Below are positions 17,574 to 25,466 of a stretch of DNA of 64,000 bases, one piece after another; the first letter of the stretch is position 1, and every line of letters starts with the position of its first letter. The stretch covers positions 180,668 to 244,667 of the forward strand of contig NZ_JOAP01000022.1 in assembly GCF_000720475.1 (NCBI RefSeq), given 5' to 3'. The notes under the pieces were generated by a model. It saw only the letters and a list, made by a program, of their open reading frames with translations. It had not been told where the DNA came from and made no database searches. This stretch comes from Streptomyces aureocirculatus. GTDB lineage: Bacteria; Actinomycetota; Actinomycetes; Streptomycetales; Streptomycetaceae. The position numbers were made by a program, and so were the translations under genes.

Positions 17574-17838
17574 CTTGTGACTCAGGGATGGCATGGGCGC
17601 CCCCGGGGCCACCCCCGGGGCCTCGTTTTGTCCTCAAGTACCCCTTGAGTCACCTCTGTCACATTGAGTGGTGGTGCCGCCCGGGGCGCTGCCTCACCTG
17701 CCTCGACAAGGTGCCCTGCGGCGCCTGAAGCCCGCCCCGCCGGTGCCCTGGCGCACCATCACGGCCGGCGCGCCGCTCCCCCGGCGCGCCGGCCCGCTCC
17801 CCCTCTGCTCGCCCCTTCCCCACACCTGGTAGGTCACC

Positions 17839-18672
17839 ATGCCCTTTGTCACGGCCAAGGACGGCACCCAGCTCCACTACGAGGACTGGGGAGAGGGCCG
17901 GCCCGTGGTGCTGCTCTGCTCGGCCACCATGAACTCGCGCATGTGGGAGTTCCAGGCCCCCTACCTGGCCGGGCGGGGGCTGCGCTGCATCCTGCCCGAC
18001 CGGCGCGGCTTCGGCCGCTCGGAGCGGCCCTGGAACGGCTACGACTACGACACCCTGGCCGACGACCTGGCCGCCCTCCTTGACCACTTGGGGCTGTCGC
18101 AGGCCACCTTGGTGGGCTATGCGATCGGCGGCGGCGAGGCGGTGCGCTATCTGGCCCGGCACGGCTCGGCGCGGGTGGCCCGCCTGGCCCTGGTGGGTGC
18201 CACCACTCCCTTCCTGCTGCGCGGCCCCGACAACCCCGACGGCCTGGACACCGCCGTCCTGGAGCAGGTGCTCACCGCCATGCGAACCGACCGCGCCCGG
18301 TGCGCGGCGCAGATCGCCGGCCCCTTCTTCGGCGGCCCCGGCGCCGGCGTGGACTCCCTGGAGCTGTCGCCGGAGCTGGTGCACTGGATCATCCAGATGG
18401 CCCTGGACGGTTCCCCACGCGCCTCGATGGAGATCACCCGCACCCTGTTCACCGAGGACCTGCGCGCCGACGTGCGCGGCGTCGGCGTACCGACGCTGAT
18501 CGTCCACGGCGACAACGACCTCAGCGCGCCGCTGGAGTTGTGTGCCCGCCGCACCGCGGAACTGATCCCCCACAGCCGTCTGGAGGTGTACGAGGGCGCC
18601 GCGCACGGCCTGTTCGCCACTCACCGCGAGCGTCTGAACGCCCAGCTCCTTGAGTTCGCCCGCGGCAACTAG
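17839..18672 (+). CDS. Alpha/beta-hydrolase-fold protein lacking the nucleophile Ser
   Basis: The 277-residue protein has the full alpha/beta hydrolase layout: an acid in IVHGDNDLSAPLE and a His in YEGAAHGLFATH. The nucleophile elbow, however, reads VGYAIGGG, with Ala95 (codon GCG) where Ser is expected, and the oxyanion segment LLCSATMNSRMW lacks the usual HG. It should not work as a classical esterase. Related folds without a nucleophile act as cofactor-free oxygenases, lyases or structural chaperones. It lies inside the cluster, divergent from a P450. Confidence 0.85.
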   Translation: MPFVTAKDGTQLHYEDWGEGRPVVLLCSATMNSRMWEFQAPYLAGRGLRCILPDRRGFGRSERPWNGYDYDTLADDLAALLDHLGLSQATLVGYAIGGGEAVRYLARHGSARVARLALVGATTPFLLRGPDNPDGLDTAVLEQVLTAMRTDRARCAAQIAGPFFGGPGAGVDSLELSPELVHWIIQMALDGSPRASMEITRTLFTEDLRADVRGVGVPTLIVHGDNDLSAPLELCARRTAELIPHSRLEVYEGAAHGLFATHRERLNAQLLEFARGN

Positions 18673-18772
18673 GCGCGGGCCGAGGCCGCCCCCAGCGACG
18701 ACGCCGCGCCCGCGCCCCCGTTCATCGGGTGGTGCGGGCGCGGCGTCGTCGGTGTGCGGCCGGGCGGCGGGG

Positions 18773-18907
18773 TCAGTCGATGCCGCGCACGATGTGCGGC
18801 TCGGCCGCCACGGCCGCCTCGTCGTCCGCTCCGGCGAGCCGCAACGGCGGGGCCGTGGGCGGGATGTGGTGGAACACCCTGCTGTACTCCTGCGGGTCAT
18901 CGTGCAC
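18773..18907 (-). CDS. Small protein, 44 residues, unknown
   Basis: A short frame starts at the GTG at 18907, with GGGAGG five bases upstream, and ends at 18773. The peptide begins VHDDPQEYSRVFHHIPPT and ends HIVRGID; it is acidic, with strong third-position GC bias. Its position between the Ala-hydrolase and the flavin reductase, and its good ribosome binding site, argue that it is translated. It could be a small regulatory or accessory protein. No family is recognised. Confidence 0.5.
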   Translation of the reverse strand: MHDDPQEYSRVFHHIPPTAPPLRLAGADDEAAVAAEPHIVRGID

Positions 18908-19496
18908 CGGGTCCTCCCGTCACCGAGGTCCGCCGGGAGCGGGCCCAAGGGGTTCGATCCGACCACCGTGCCCGAGCGCGCTCCAGATCCGGTGGAGAGG
19001 GCCTTGAGGACAACTGGGGAAACCGCCTCGGTGGCCGGGGCGGGGCCGGGAGTGGGGAAGACTGGGCGGCACGCGGCCACCGCCGGAGACAGCGGCCACC
19101 GCCGGAGACAGCACCGCCCCGGGAGGCAGACGCGGCCACCCGGCAGACAGACGGAGGCAAGGGGGGCCGGGCATGCGAGCGGCCGCCCCTGTGGTGCCAG
19201 GGACGGCCGGGCCGGTGAAGGCTGGTGCTTGCCGTACGGGAGAGGTGTTTGAGGAGGGGACCGGGAGGGGCTCCCCGCGCCGACCGGATCGCGGTTGAGG
19301 CGCGGGGAAGCCATTCCGAGACGGGCGGCCTGCGCGTAACGGGAGTGGGATCACCGGTGTTTCCGGCTTCCGTCCCGTTGCGTGGTGTTCCCGCCTGTCT
19401 CTGTCCCGTGCACGGTGGGTGATTCTCACTGTGCTGGCACCGGCCGGAGTTCTGATGGACTGCGGCTGGAGCCGGGCCGGTGTGTGCCCGCCCGGC
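18908..19496. other. 589-bp gap with a 19-bp tandem duplication
   Basis: No convincing gene is seen on either strand. GCGGCCACCGCCGGAGACA occurs twice in tandem at 19073-19091 and 19092-19110, with a degenerate third copy nearby. The flanking sequence is purine/pyrimidine-skewed but otherwise featureless. Confidence 0.5.
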
Positions 19497-20036
19497 TCAG
19501 CCGGTGCTCTCGGAGGGGACGGGGGTGTGAAAGCCGCGCTGGTACCACAGCAGCGGCGGGGCGGTGGCACTGCTGGTGCGGATCTCCAGCGGGGTGCCGA
19601 GGAGCAGGTCGTGGTCGCCCGCGCGGATGACGTCCACCGCGCGGCAGCGCAGCAGCACCTTGGCGCCGGGCAGATACGGCAGTCCGGCCTGCCCGGCGCC
19701 GTCCTGCCAGGCGGCGAAGTCGCCGTCGGCGAAGCGGTCCACGCCGCGGGCGGCGAAGCGCTGGGCGAGGTGGCGGTGGCGGGCGTCCAGGACGTTGATG
19801 ACGAACTCGTGCGCCTGGGACATGGGAGTGTGGCAGCTTGAGGTCAAAGCGATGCCGACCATGACCAGGGGCGGTTCGAGGGAGACCGAGGAGACCGAGC
19901 TGGCGGTGAAGCCCCAGCGCCGGCCGGTGTCGTCGACGGTGGTGACCACGGAGACGGGGGCGGCAAGCAGCGCCATCGCGTCCTTGAACGCCTGGGCGTC
20001 CGCCACGGCGGGTGTCTGCTCCTGAACTGGGCTCAT
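19497..20036 (-). CDS. Flavin reductase, VlmR homologue
   Basis: A 179-residue protein of the flavin-reductase-like (FMN-binding split barrel) family: MALLAAPVSVVTTVDDTGRRWGFTASS and FVINVLDARHRHLAQRFA are typical. It should supply FADH2 or FMNH2 to a partner monooxygenase using NAD(P)H. In valanimycin biosynthesis VlmR reduces flavin for the isobutylamine N-hydroxylase VlmH; the probable partner here is the acyl-CoA-dehydrogenase-fold enzyme at 29736. AAGGAG precedes the ATG at 20036. It is divergent from a discrete ACP. Confidence 0.85.
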   Translation of the reverse strand: MSPVQEQTPAVADAQAFKDAMALLAAPVSVVTTVDDTGRRWGFTASSVSSVSLEPPLVMVGIALTSSCHTPMSQAHEFVINVLDARHRHLAQRFAARGVDRFADGDFAAWQDGAGQAGLPYLPGAKVLLRCRAVDVIRAGDHDLLLGTPLEIRTSSATAPPLLWYQRGFHTPVPSESTG

Positions 20037-20111
20037 GGGGGCGGTGCTCCTTCGTCTTGAGGGACCGGCGGGCTCGGCGGGGCGGGCACTGGAGACGATG
20101 GCAAGAACGGC

Positions 20112-20127
20112 TCAAGAGGTGCTCGAG
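20112..20127 (+). promoter_or_regulatory. SARP-type operator, TCAAG-N6-TCGAG
   Basis: TCAAG (20112-20116) and TCGAG (20123-20127) are direct repeats 11 bp apart in the divergent gap between the flavin reductase and the ACP, oriented toward the ACP gene. Confidence 0.55.
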
Positions 20128-20239
20128 AACGCCGAGAGCAGGCCCTGCACCGGGCGGCGGGTCAAGTGGGTGTCGAGTCGCGGGCGGCAGGATGAAAGGG
20201 GTAGGCACAGTGCCGACCGGAACACGTAAGGAGCTGCAC

Positions 20240-20515
20240 ATGGCGGTCAAGGAGCCGGTCATGTCCGAGGGCGAGATCCTCGGCTGGCTCGCGGAAAGGC
20301 TGGGCACCCACGTGTCCGTGCCGGTAGCGCAGATCAGTCCTGACGTCCCGTACGCCGAGTACGGCCTTGACTCCGTCGCGGCCCTGGGACTGTTCGGCGA
20401 CATCGAGGAGAAGTTCGGGCTCGTCCTGGACCCGATCGTGGCCCTGGAGCACGAGACGCTCACGCAGATGGCCGCGTACGTGGCCGTGGAACAGCCCGAG
20501 GCTGTCCGTAGCTGA
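20240..20515 (+). CDS. Discrete acyl/peptidyl carrier protein
   Basis: A 91-residue carrier protein with the phosphopantetheine site YGLDSVAAL (Ser45) between predicted helices 1 and 2, and acidic helix 2 residues EEKFG. The ATG at 20240 follows AAGGAG by six bases, which rules out the longer upstream frame. It should be activated by the Sfp-type transferase at 51336. It is one of four free-standing carrier proteins in the cluster and is the only gene in its transcript, ended by a strong hairpin. Confidence 0.88.
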   Translation: MAVKEPVMSEGEILGWLAERLGTHVSVPVAQISPDVPYAEYGLDSVAALGLFGDIEEKFGLVLDPIVALEHETLTQMAAYVAVEQPEAVRS

Positions 20516-20529
20516 CCGTGCCGCAGGCG

Positions 20530-20567
20530 GCGGGCGGGGCCGGACTCAACAGTCCGGCCCCGCCCGC
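20530..20567. terminator. Bidirectional terminator
   Basis: A perfect 17-bp stem (20530-20546 with 20551-20567) with a CAAC loop separates the ACP gene from the convergent MFS transporter gene. Confidence 0.85.
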
Positions 20568-20636
20568 TGTCTGTGTGCCCGGCGGCCCGGCGGGGCCCGG
20601 TGGGCCCGGTGGGTCGGGGCCCTTCGGGAAGGGGTG

Positions 20637-22031
20637 TCAGTCGCGGTCCACGGAGACGCCGGTGGTGCGCCCGCCCAGGATGAGGACGGCGGCCACCAGG
20701 ACGGCCATGGCGGCGGCGATGAGGGTGAACATGGTGCCGGGGCCGTGGCCCTCCAGGACGGGCAGGAGCACGAACGGCAGGGCCGCGGCGGAGAGTTTGG
20801 ACAGGGAGTAGGCAAGGCCGGTGGCCGCCGCCCGGATCTCGGTGGGGTACTGCTCGGCCAGGTAGACGTGGCTGACGGTGGAGAAGACGTTGCTGACCAG
20901 GGTGTAGAGGATGCCGAAGAACACCAGGAGCGCGGCCGATCCGGCGTAGGCGAAGCCCAGGCCGGAGACGGCCATCAGCGAGGCCGACAGGGCGACGAGC
21001 TGTTTGCGTTCCATGCGGTCCATCACCGGCACCGACAGCAGTGAGCCCAGCGGGTAGCCCAGGAAGGACACGGCGGTGAAGCCCAGGCCGGTGACCACGT
21101 CGTAGCCCTTGGCGGCCAGGATCTGCGGGGCCAGGGCGCCGAAGCCGTAGTAGCCCACCACCGACAGGGTGGTGAACAGCCACAGCATGGCGGTACGGCG
21201 GCGGAAGCGGGCGGTGAAGACCACGCGAATGCCCGCCGGCCTGGCCGCCGGGGCGGCCGCCTTGGCAAGGCCCCGGCCGCTGTCGGGGGCGTTGAGCCCG
21301 GCGCGGGCGGGGGCGGGCAGGGTGGCCTCCATGCGGGCCACGATCTGTTCCGCCTCTTCGTGGCGGCCGCGGGCGGCCAGCCAGCGCGGGGACTCGATGA
21401 GGTTGCGGCGCAGCATCCACACCACCGCCGAGCCGAGCGCGCCCATCACGAACAGCCAGCGCCAGCCGTCGATGCCCAGCGGGGACAGCGGCACCAGCCA
21501 CAGGGCGGCGAAGCCGACCGCCGGCACGCCGCAGAAGGCCAGGGTGTAGGCCCAGGCGGTGTAGCGGCCGCGCTGTTTGGCGGGCAGTACGTCGGCCAGG
21601 TAGCAGTCCGACAGGGACTGTTCGGCGCCGATGCCCACCCCGGCGAAGAAGCGGGTGACGATCAAAAAGACGGCGTTCGGGGAGAACGCGCCGAGCAGGG
21701 AGAAGCCCGAGTACAGGGCCAGGTTGATGAGGAAGGCGCGGCGGCGGCCGTAGCGGTCGGCGACCCGGCCAAGGAGCAGGGAGCCGAAGAACTGTCCGAT
21801 GAAGGCCGAGGCCAGGACGAGTTTGAGGGTGGTGCCGTTGAAGGCGAAGTCCTCCTGCAGCACCGTGGAGATGGTGCCGGAGAGGTTGTTCTCGAAGGTG
21901 TCGAAGAGCAGGCCCACGCCGACGACGGCGGTGAGCTGGCGGTGCGTGGAGGTGACCGGCATCCGGTCGAGGCGGTCACCGATGGAGGGCGCCGCCGCGG
22001 CTGTCGCCTGCGGCGCCGTCTGAACGGCCAT
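20637..22031 (-). CDS. MFS transporter (sugar-porter/AAHS-like)
   Basis: The 464-residue protein has about 12 hydrophobic helices and the MFS loop motif GRVADRYGRRRAFL between helices 2 and 3; the cytoplasmic loop PKQRGRYTA-like segment and ESPRWLAARGRHEEA resemble the metabolite:H+ symporter and sugar-porter branches. It may import a precursor or export the product. Since a second, 14-helix exporter is present at 38868, an import role is possible. GGAGA precedes the ATG at 22031. Confidence 0.85.
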   Translation of the reverse strand: MAVQTAPQATAAAAPSIGDRLDRMPVTSTHRQLTAVVGVGLLFDTFENNLSGTISTVLQEDFAFNGTTLKLVLASAFIGQFFGSLLLGRVADRYGRRRAFLINLALYSGFSLLGAFSPNAVFLIVTRFFAGVGIGAEQSLSDCYLADVLPAKQRGRYTAWAYTLAFCGVPAVGFAALWLVPLSPLGIDGWRWLFVMGALGSAVVWMLRRNLIESPRWLAARGRHEEAEQIVARMEATLPAPARAGLNAPDSGRGLAKAAAPAARPAGIRVVFTARFRRRTAMLWLFTTLSVVGYYGFGALAPQILAAKGYDVVTGLGFTAVSFLGYPLGSLLSVPVMDRMERKQLVALSASLMAVSGLGFAYAGSAALLVFFGILYTLVSNVFSTVSHVYLAEQYPTEIRAAATGLAYSLSKLSAAALPFVLLPVLEGHGPGTMFTLIAAAMAVLVAAVLILGGRTTGVSVDRD

Positions 22032-22113
22032 GGTGCTGGTCTCTCCTTGTGGGCGGGGACAGGGCGGGGCGGCGGAAGGCTGGGGTCTGGGGGGGTCTGG
22101 GGGGTGACGTGCG

Positions 22114-22148
22114 CCTCCGCCCCGGCAAGGGGGGTGCCGGGGCGGAGG
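22114..22148. terminator. Hairpin terminator between desaturase and MFS genes
   Basis: CCTCCGCCCCGGCA pairs perfectly over 14 bp with TGCCGGGGCGGAGG around a 7-base loop, in the gap after the desaturase stop codon. Confidence 0.75.
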
Positions 22149-22223
22149 TCTGGGGCGTCCTGCCTCCCCCTTCCGCGCAAAAGGAGGGGGCGGGCGGTCG
22201 TGAGGGCCTGCCGGGGGCGGGGG

Positions 22224-23336
22224 TCAGGCCGCGGTGTCCAGGCCCTTGCCGGTGCGGGTGGGCTCGCTGACGTCGTGCAGGAAGGTGGCGACCTGGTGGT
22301 AGGACTCCCAGAACCCGACCTCGAGGTAGGGGATGCCCCGCTCGGCGCAGTAGTCGCGGGTCAGCTCGCGGGCCCGGCCCAGGTTGCGCTTCGGCATCGC
22401 GGGGAACAGGTGGTGCTCGATCTGGTAGTTCAGGCCCCCGTACAGGAAGTCGATCCACCAGTTGGGGCGGATGTTGCGGGAGGTCAGGACCTGGCGCTCC
22501 AGCCAGTCCAGGGACTCCTTCTCCCCGTCGCGGACCTCCATGCCCTTGTGGTTGGGGGCGAACATCAGGCCGAAGTAGACGCCGAGGGCGGCGTGCTGCA
22601 CCGCCACGAACGCGATGGCCTGCAGGGGGGTGAGGAAGTAGAAGACGGCTCCGAGGTAGATCGCGGCGCGCAGCACGACCAGGCCGATCTCCATCAGCCG
22701 GTGCTTGGTGCCGGGCTTGGCGAGCTCCTTGACGGTGGTCTTCTCCATCTTGTAGCCCTCCAGAACGAGGAGGACGAAGAACAGCACCCGCTGGTGGCGG
22801 ACGATGAAGCGCTGGACGGGGGTGCGGGCGGCGTACTGCTTGATGTCGAAGATCGCGGTACGGCGGCCGATGTCGGGGTCGAGACTGATGTGGTTGGGGT
22901 GGCTGTGGTGGCGGTTGTGGTGGTTGACCCACCAGGCGTAGCTGACGCCGCTGAAGAAGTTGGCGTGGAAGTAGGCCACGAAGGTGCCCACCCGCTTGTC
23001 GCGGAACATCGCCTTGTGGCCGACCTCGTGCCACATGTAGGCGCTCTGCACGCCGCACATGCCCAGCCACACCGCCACCGGCATCTGCCACCAGGAGGCG
23101 CCGATGAGGAAGAAGGCGGTCAGGCCGGCGCCGATGAGGAACAGGTTCAGGGCCAGGCGGCGGTAGTCGTAGCGGGTGTCGAGGTCAAGGAGGCCTTCGG
23201 CCTTCACGCGCTTGAACAGCTCGGCGAAAGTGGCGGAGGCGCCCTTGCTGCTCGCCTCTCCCGTTGCGACCGCGAGTCCGGGATCGAGCGTGCGTACCGA
23301 GCCTGGTTTGGTCTCTTGGATGTTCGCAGACTGCAT
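22224..23336 (-). CDS. Membrane fatty acid desaturase
   Basis: The 370-residue integral membrane diiron enzyme has the three His boxes of acyl-lipid/acyl-CoA desaturases: HEVGH, HHNRHH and QIEHHLF. Four hydrophobic helices flank them. The third box with Gln-x-x-His-His is typical of front-end and DesA3-like desaturases. The ATG at 23336 follows AAGGAG by eight bases. In the cluster it could introduce the alkene of a 1-alkenyl azoxy or other unsaturation into the lipid chain; this is inference. Confidence 0.9.
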   Translation of the reverse strand: MQSANIQETKPGSVRTLDPGLAVATGEASSKGASATFAELFKRVKAEGLLDLDTRYDYRRLALNLFLIGAGLTAFFLIGASWWQMPVAVWLGMCGVQSAYMWHEVGHKAMFRDKRVGTFVAYFHANFFSGVSYAWWVNHHNRHHSHPNHISLDPDIGRRTAIFDIKQYAARTPVQRFIVRHQRVLFFVLLVLEGYKMEKTTVKELAKPGTKHRLMEIGLVVLRAAIYLGAVFYFLTPLQAIAFVAVQHAALGVYFGLMFAPNHKGMEVRDGEKESLDWLERQVLTSRNIRPNWWIDFLYGGLNYQIEHHLFPAMPKRNLGRARELTRDYCAERGIPYLEVGFWESYHQVATFLHDVSEPTRTGKGLDTAA

Positions 23337-23403
23337 TGAGGGTTCTCCTTGAGCAGGCGTATCGCGGCTTAAGGCACCGGATGAGAGCACACGTCAGCGT
23401 CGG

Positions 23404-23426
23404 TCAGGCGCCTGATGCGGCACTGA
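23404..23426 (-). promoter_or_regulatory. SARP-type operator, TCAGT-N6-TCAGG, upstream of desaturase
   Basis: On the minus strand TCAGT (23426-23422) and TCAGG (23415-23411) are 11 bp apart, about 75 bp before the desaturase start. The second repeat is part of the perfect palindrome TCAGGCGCCTGA (23404-23415). Confidence 0.5.
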
Positions 23427-23648
23427 TGGGTACGTGGACCGGCGCTGGAGTGCGCGTGGGGTCCCCCTGGTGGCGCCGCGGGATGGCCGGGGCGCGGCCG
23501 GGTGCGGCGGGGGCGCGGGCAGGGGGGTGCGGGCAGGTGCGCGGGGGGTGCGGCCCCCGCCCGCCGTTCGTGGCGGGCGGGGCCGGGCGGGGCGCGGCTG
23601 CGGCGCCGTTGTGCCGTGCCTCGAGCGCGCCTGCCCCCGCGCTCTGTC

Positions 23649-23906
23649 TCATGCGGCGGCGGTCTCGCCGGCCAGGCGGGCGTCCAGGGCGCGCAGCACG
23701 GTGTCCGCGGCGCGGGCGGTTTCGGCGTCGTCGGGGGCGCCGATGATGCCCATCAGGGCCTGCACCAACTGCTGTTGCAGGGCCTCGGCCGAATCCGGCG
23801 CAGGCGCGGTGCCGGGGGTGGCCTCGGCGCCGGTGTCGGCCTCGGTGCCGGGGGTGGTGTCGGCGCCGGGGGTGGTGTCGGCGCCGGGGGTGGTGTGGTC
23901 GGTCAT
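23649..23906 (-). CDS. Small acidic protein with TTPGAD repeats, unknown
   Basis: The 85-residue protein starts at the ATG at 23906 behind AGGAG. Its first third is a low-complexity TTPGAD/TPGTEAD repeat, encoded by a 15-16-bp DNA repeat. The rest is a helical region (EALQQQLVQALMGIIGAPDDAETARAADTVLRA, split by motif). It lies 72 bp downstream of the seryl-transferase gene on the same strand. It might be a small partner of that enzyme. No family recognised. Confidence 0.6.
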   Translation of the reverse strand: MTDHTTPGADTTPGADTTPGTEADTGAEATPGTAPAPDSAEALQQQLVQALMGIIGAPDDAETARAADTVLRALDARLAGETAAA

Positions 23907-23978
23907 GGTGGTTGCTGCTCCTTGCTGCGCGCCGCGTGCGCCGCGGCGCGCGTCACCGGGTGAAACAGAAGGGGCGTG

Positions 23979-25067
23979 TCAGAAGGCGTTGCAGGCGCGG
24001 AAGATGTGCGCGAAGGCCGCGAGGGACGCGGTGTCGCCCTCGAAGGCCACGTACTCGGGGATCGGGTCCTTGGGCGCCCATTTCTCCTTGTAGGCGAGCT
24101 GGGTCTGGGCGGGGTAGAGGGCCGCGCCCTGGTCCCACAGGAAGTGCATCAGCCACTGGAAGGCCGGGCTGTGGCCGGGCAGCTCGTTGGCCTGGTCAAG
24201 GCCGGTGAAGGGGGTGAAGCCGAAGTGCAGCCACTGGCTGCCCTCGGCGCGCAGGACCTCGATGGCCCGGGAGTTGATGGCCTCCATCAGCCCCGGTGAG
24301 GAGTCGGGGATGCGGCGGCTGAGGTCGTGCATCCAGCCCGCCCGCTCGCCGTACACCGGGGAGTAGGAGATGTAGCCCACCGGGCGGGCGTCGATGGTGC
24401 CCACGAACAGGCGGCGGTGCGCCTGGCCGGGGCCGCCGATCTCGCCGACCAGGAACTCCAGGGGGCGGGCCTCCTCGCCCTTGGAGCGCAGCCAGTTGGC
24501 GTCGATCTCCCTGATCGCCTCTGCGTGGTCCTTGGCCGGTACCTCGCTGACTTCGAGGCCGTTGCGGAAGGCGCGGGAGATCTTGTTGCGCATGCGCATG
24601 AACCTCCCGCCCTGGAGGGTGAAGTCGGGCAGGTGCACCACCCAGGAGGCGCCGAACTGGTTGACGGTGAAGCCGCGCCGGGCGTAGATCTCGGCGTCCG
24701 CGCGCTGCAGTTGGGCGCTCACCACACGCAGGTCCTGGGCGTGGGCGTGGTCGAGGAAGCGGTCCAGGAGGGGGCCGTAGTGGTCCTGGGCGGCGAAGGG
24801 GCCGCCGAGCTGGACCAGGTAGCGCCCGGCCTGGCGGTAGGCGATGACGCCGTCCAGGCCCGGGGCGGTGAAGGCCAGGGTGCGCCGGCTCATGGCCAGG
24901 AAGGCGCTGGGGTTCTCGGCCCGGGTGTGGGTGCGGATGGCGTGCAGGACGGTGTCCGGTCCGGCCGTGGTGCCGGGTCCCGCCGTGGTGCCGGGTCCGG
25001 TGGTTGCGGGCGGGGTGGTGGTGCCGGCCGGGGCGGTGGCAGTGGCCGGGGTGGCTGTCGGGGGCAT
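23979..25067 (-). CDS. Seryl-tRNA-dependent transferase, VlmA homologue (DUF2156)
   Basis: The 362-residue protein has the DUF2156/LPG-synthase C-terminal fold of aminoacyl-tRNA-dependent transferases (as in MprF), with GNAT-like segments YLVQLGGPFAAQDHYGPLL, YARRGFTVNQFG, GRFMRMRNKISRAFRNGL and VGYISYSPVYG. In valanimycin biosynthesis VlmA transfers serine from seryl-tRNA to isobutylhydroxylamine, giving an O-seryl hydroxylamine. The presence here of SerRS (VlmL), VlmO and VlmB homologues supports the same role. The N-terminal 40 residues are a Thr/Pro/Gly-rich, probably disordered extension. It is divergent from tRNA-like gene 2. Confidence 0.85.
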   Translation of the reverse strand: MPPTATPATATAPAGTTTPPATTGPGTTAGPGTTAGPDTVLHAIRTHTRAENPSAFLAMSRRTLAFTAPGLDGVIAYRQAGRYLVQLGGPFAAQDHYGPLLDRFLDHAHAQDLRVVSAQLQRADAEIYARRGFTVNQFGASWVVHLPDFTLQGGRFMRMRNKISRAFRNGLEVSEVPAKDHAEAIREIDANWLRSKGEEARPLEFLVGEIGGPGQAHRRLFVGTIDARPVGYISYSPVYGERAGWMHDLSRRIPDSSPGLMEAINSRAIEVLRAEGSQWLHFGFTPFTGLDQANELPGHSPAFQWLMHFLWDQGAALYPAQTQLAYKEKWAPKDPIPEYVAFEGDTASLAAFAHIFRACNAF

Positions 25068-25233
25068 GGGGCCCTCTTCCTTCCGGGAGCGGCTTTGCCC
25101 GCCGCGTGCCGGGGCGGCGCTCTCCGGCGCCGGGCGGAAAGCCGAAAGCGTGGAACTCGGGTGTGGGACAACTGCAGTAGAGCACTGCTGATATGGCCCC
25201 TGGAAGGGCCGCCGGTGCGGGCCGAGGGGGAAT

Positions 25234-25275
25234 TCAGTGCGGTGTCAGCGGCATATCAGGAGCGGACGGAGACTG
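25234..25275 (+). promoter_or_regulatory. SARP-type triple operator and promoter of tRNA-like gene 2
   Basis: TCAGT (25234), TCAGC (25245) and TCAGG (25256) repeat at exact 11-bp spacing, and a -10-like GAGACT follows at 25269. The arrangement matches the promoter of tRNA-like gene 1 in repeat number, spacing and -10 word, although the DNA between the repeats differs. It should drive the tRNA-like gene and the VlmJ/VlmK pair. Confidence 0.7.
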
Positions 25276-25327
25276 GTTTTCGAAACCGGGACGGAAACGG
25301 CGGTGCCTTTTCCTTGCCCGGACCTCA

Positions 25328-25426
<99 letters not shown>

Positions 25427-25466
25427 TGGTGGTCACGGCCAGGTCGTCAGTTTTGGAGAATGCCTC

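Noticed and set aside
18930..18960. GGGGTTCGATCC as a tRNA T arm
   Set aside because: Stem pairing is weak and no acceptor stem or D arm surrounds it.
21360..23339. 659-codon plus-strand frame across MFS and desaturase genes
   Set aside because: It spans two well-supported minus-strand genes and their terminator.
25265..25285. A third tRNA anticodon arm around GGTTTTCGAAACC
   Set aside because: It is a simple hairpin in the leader of tRNA-like gene 2; no D arm, T arm or acceptor stem can be built around it.
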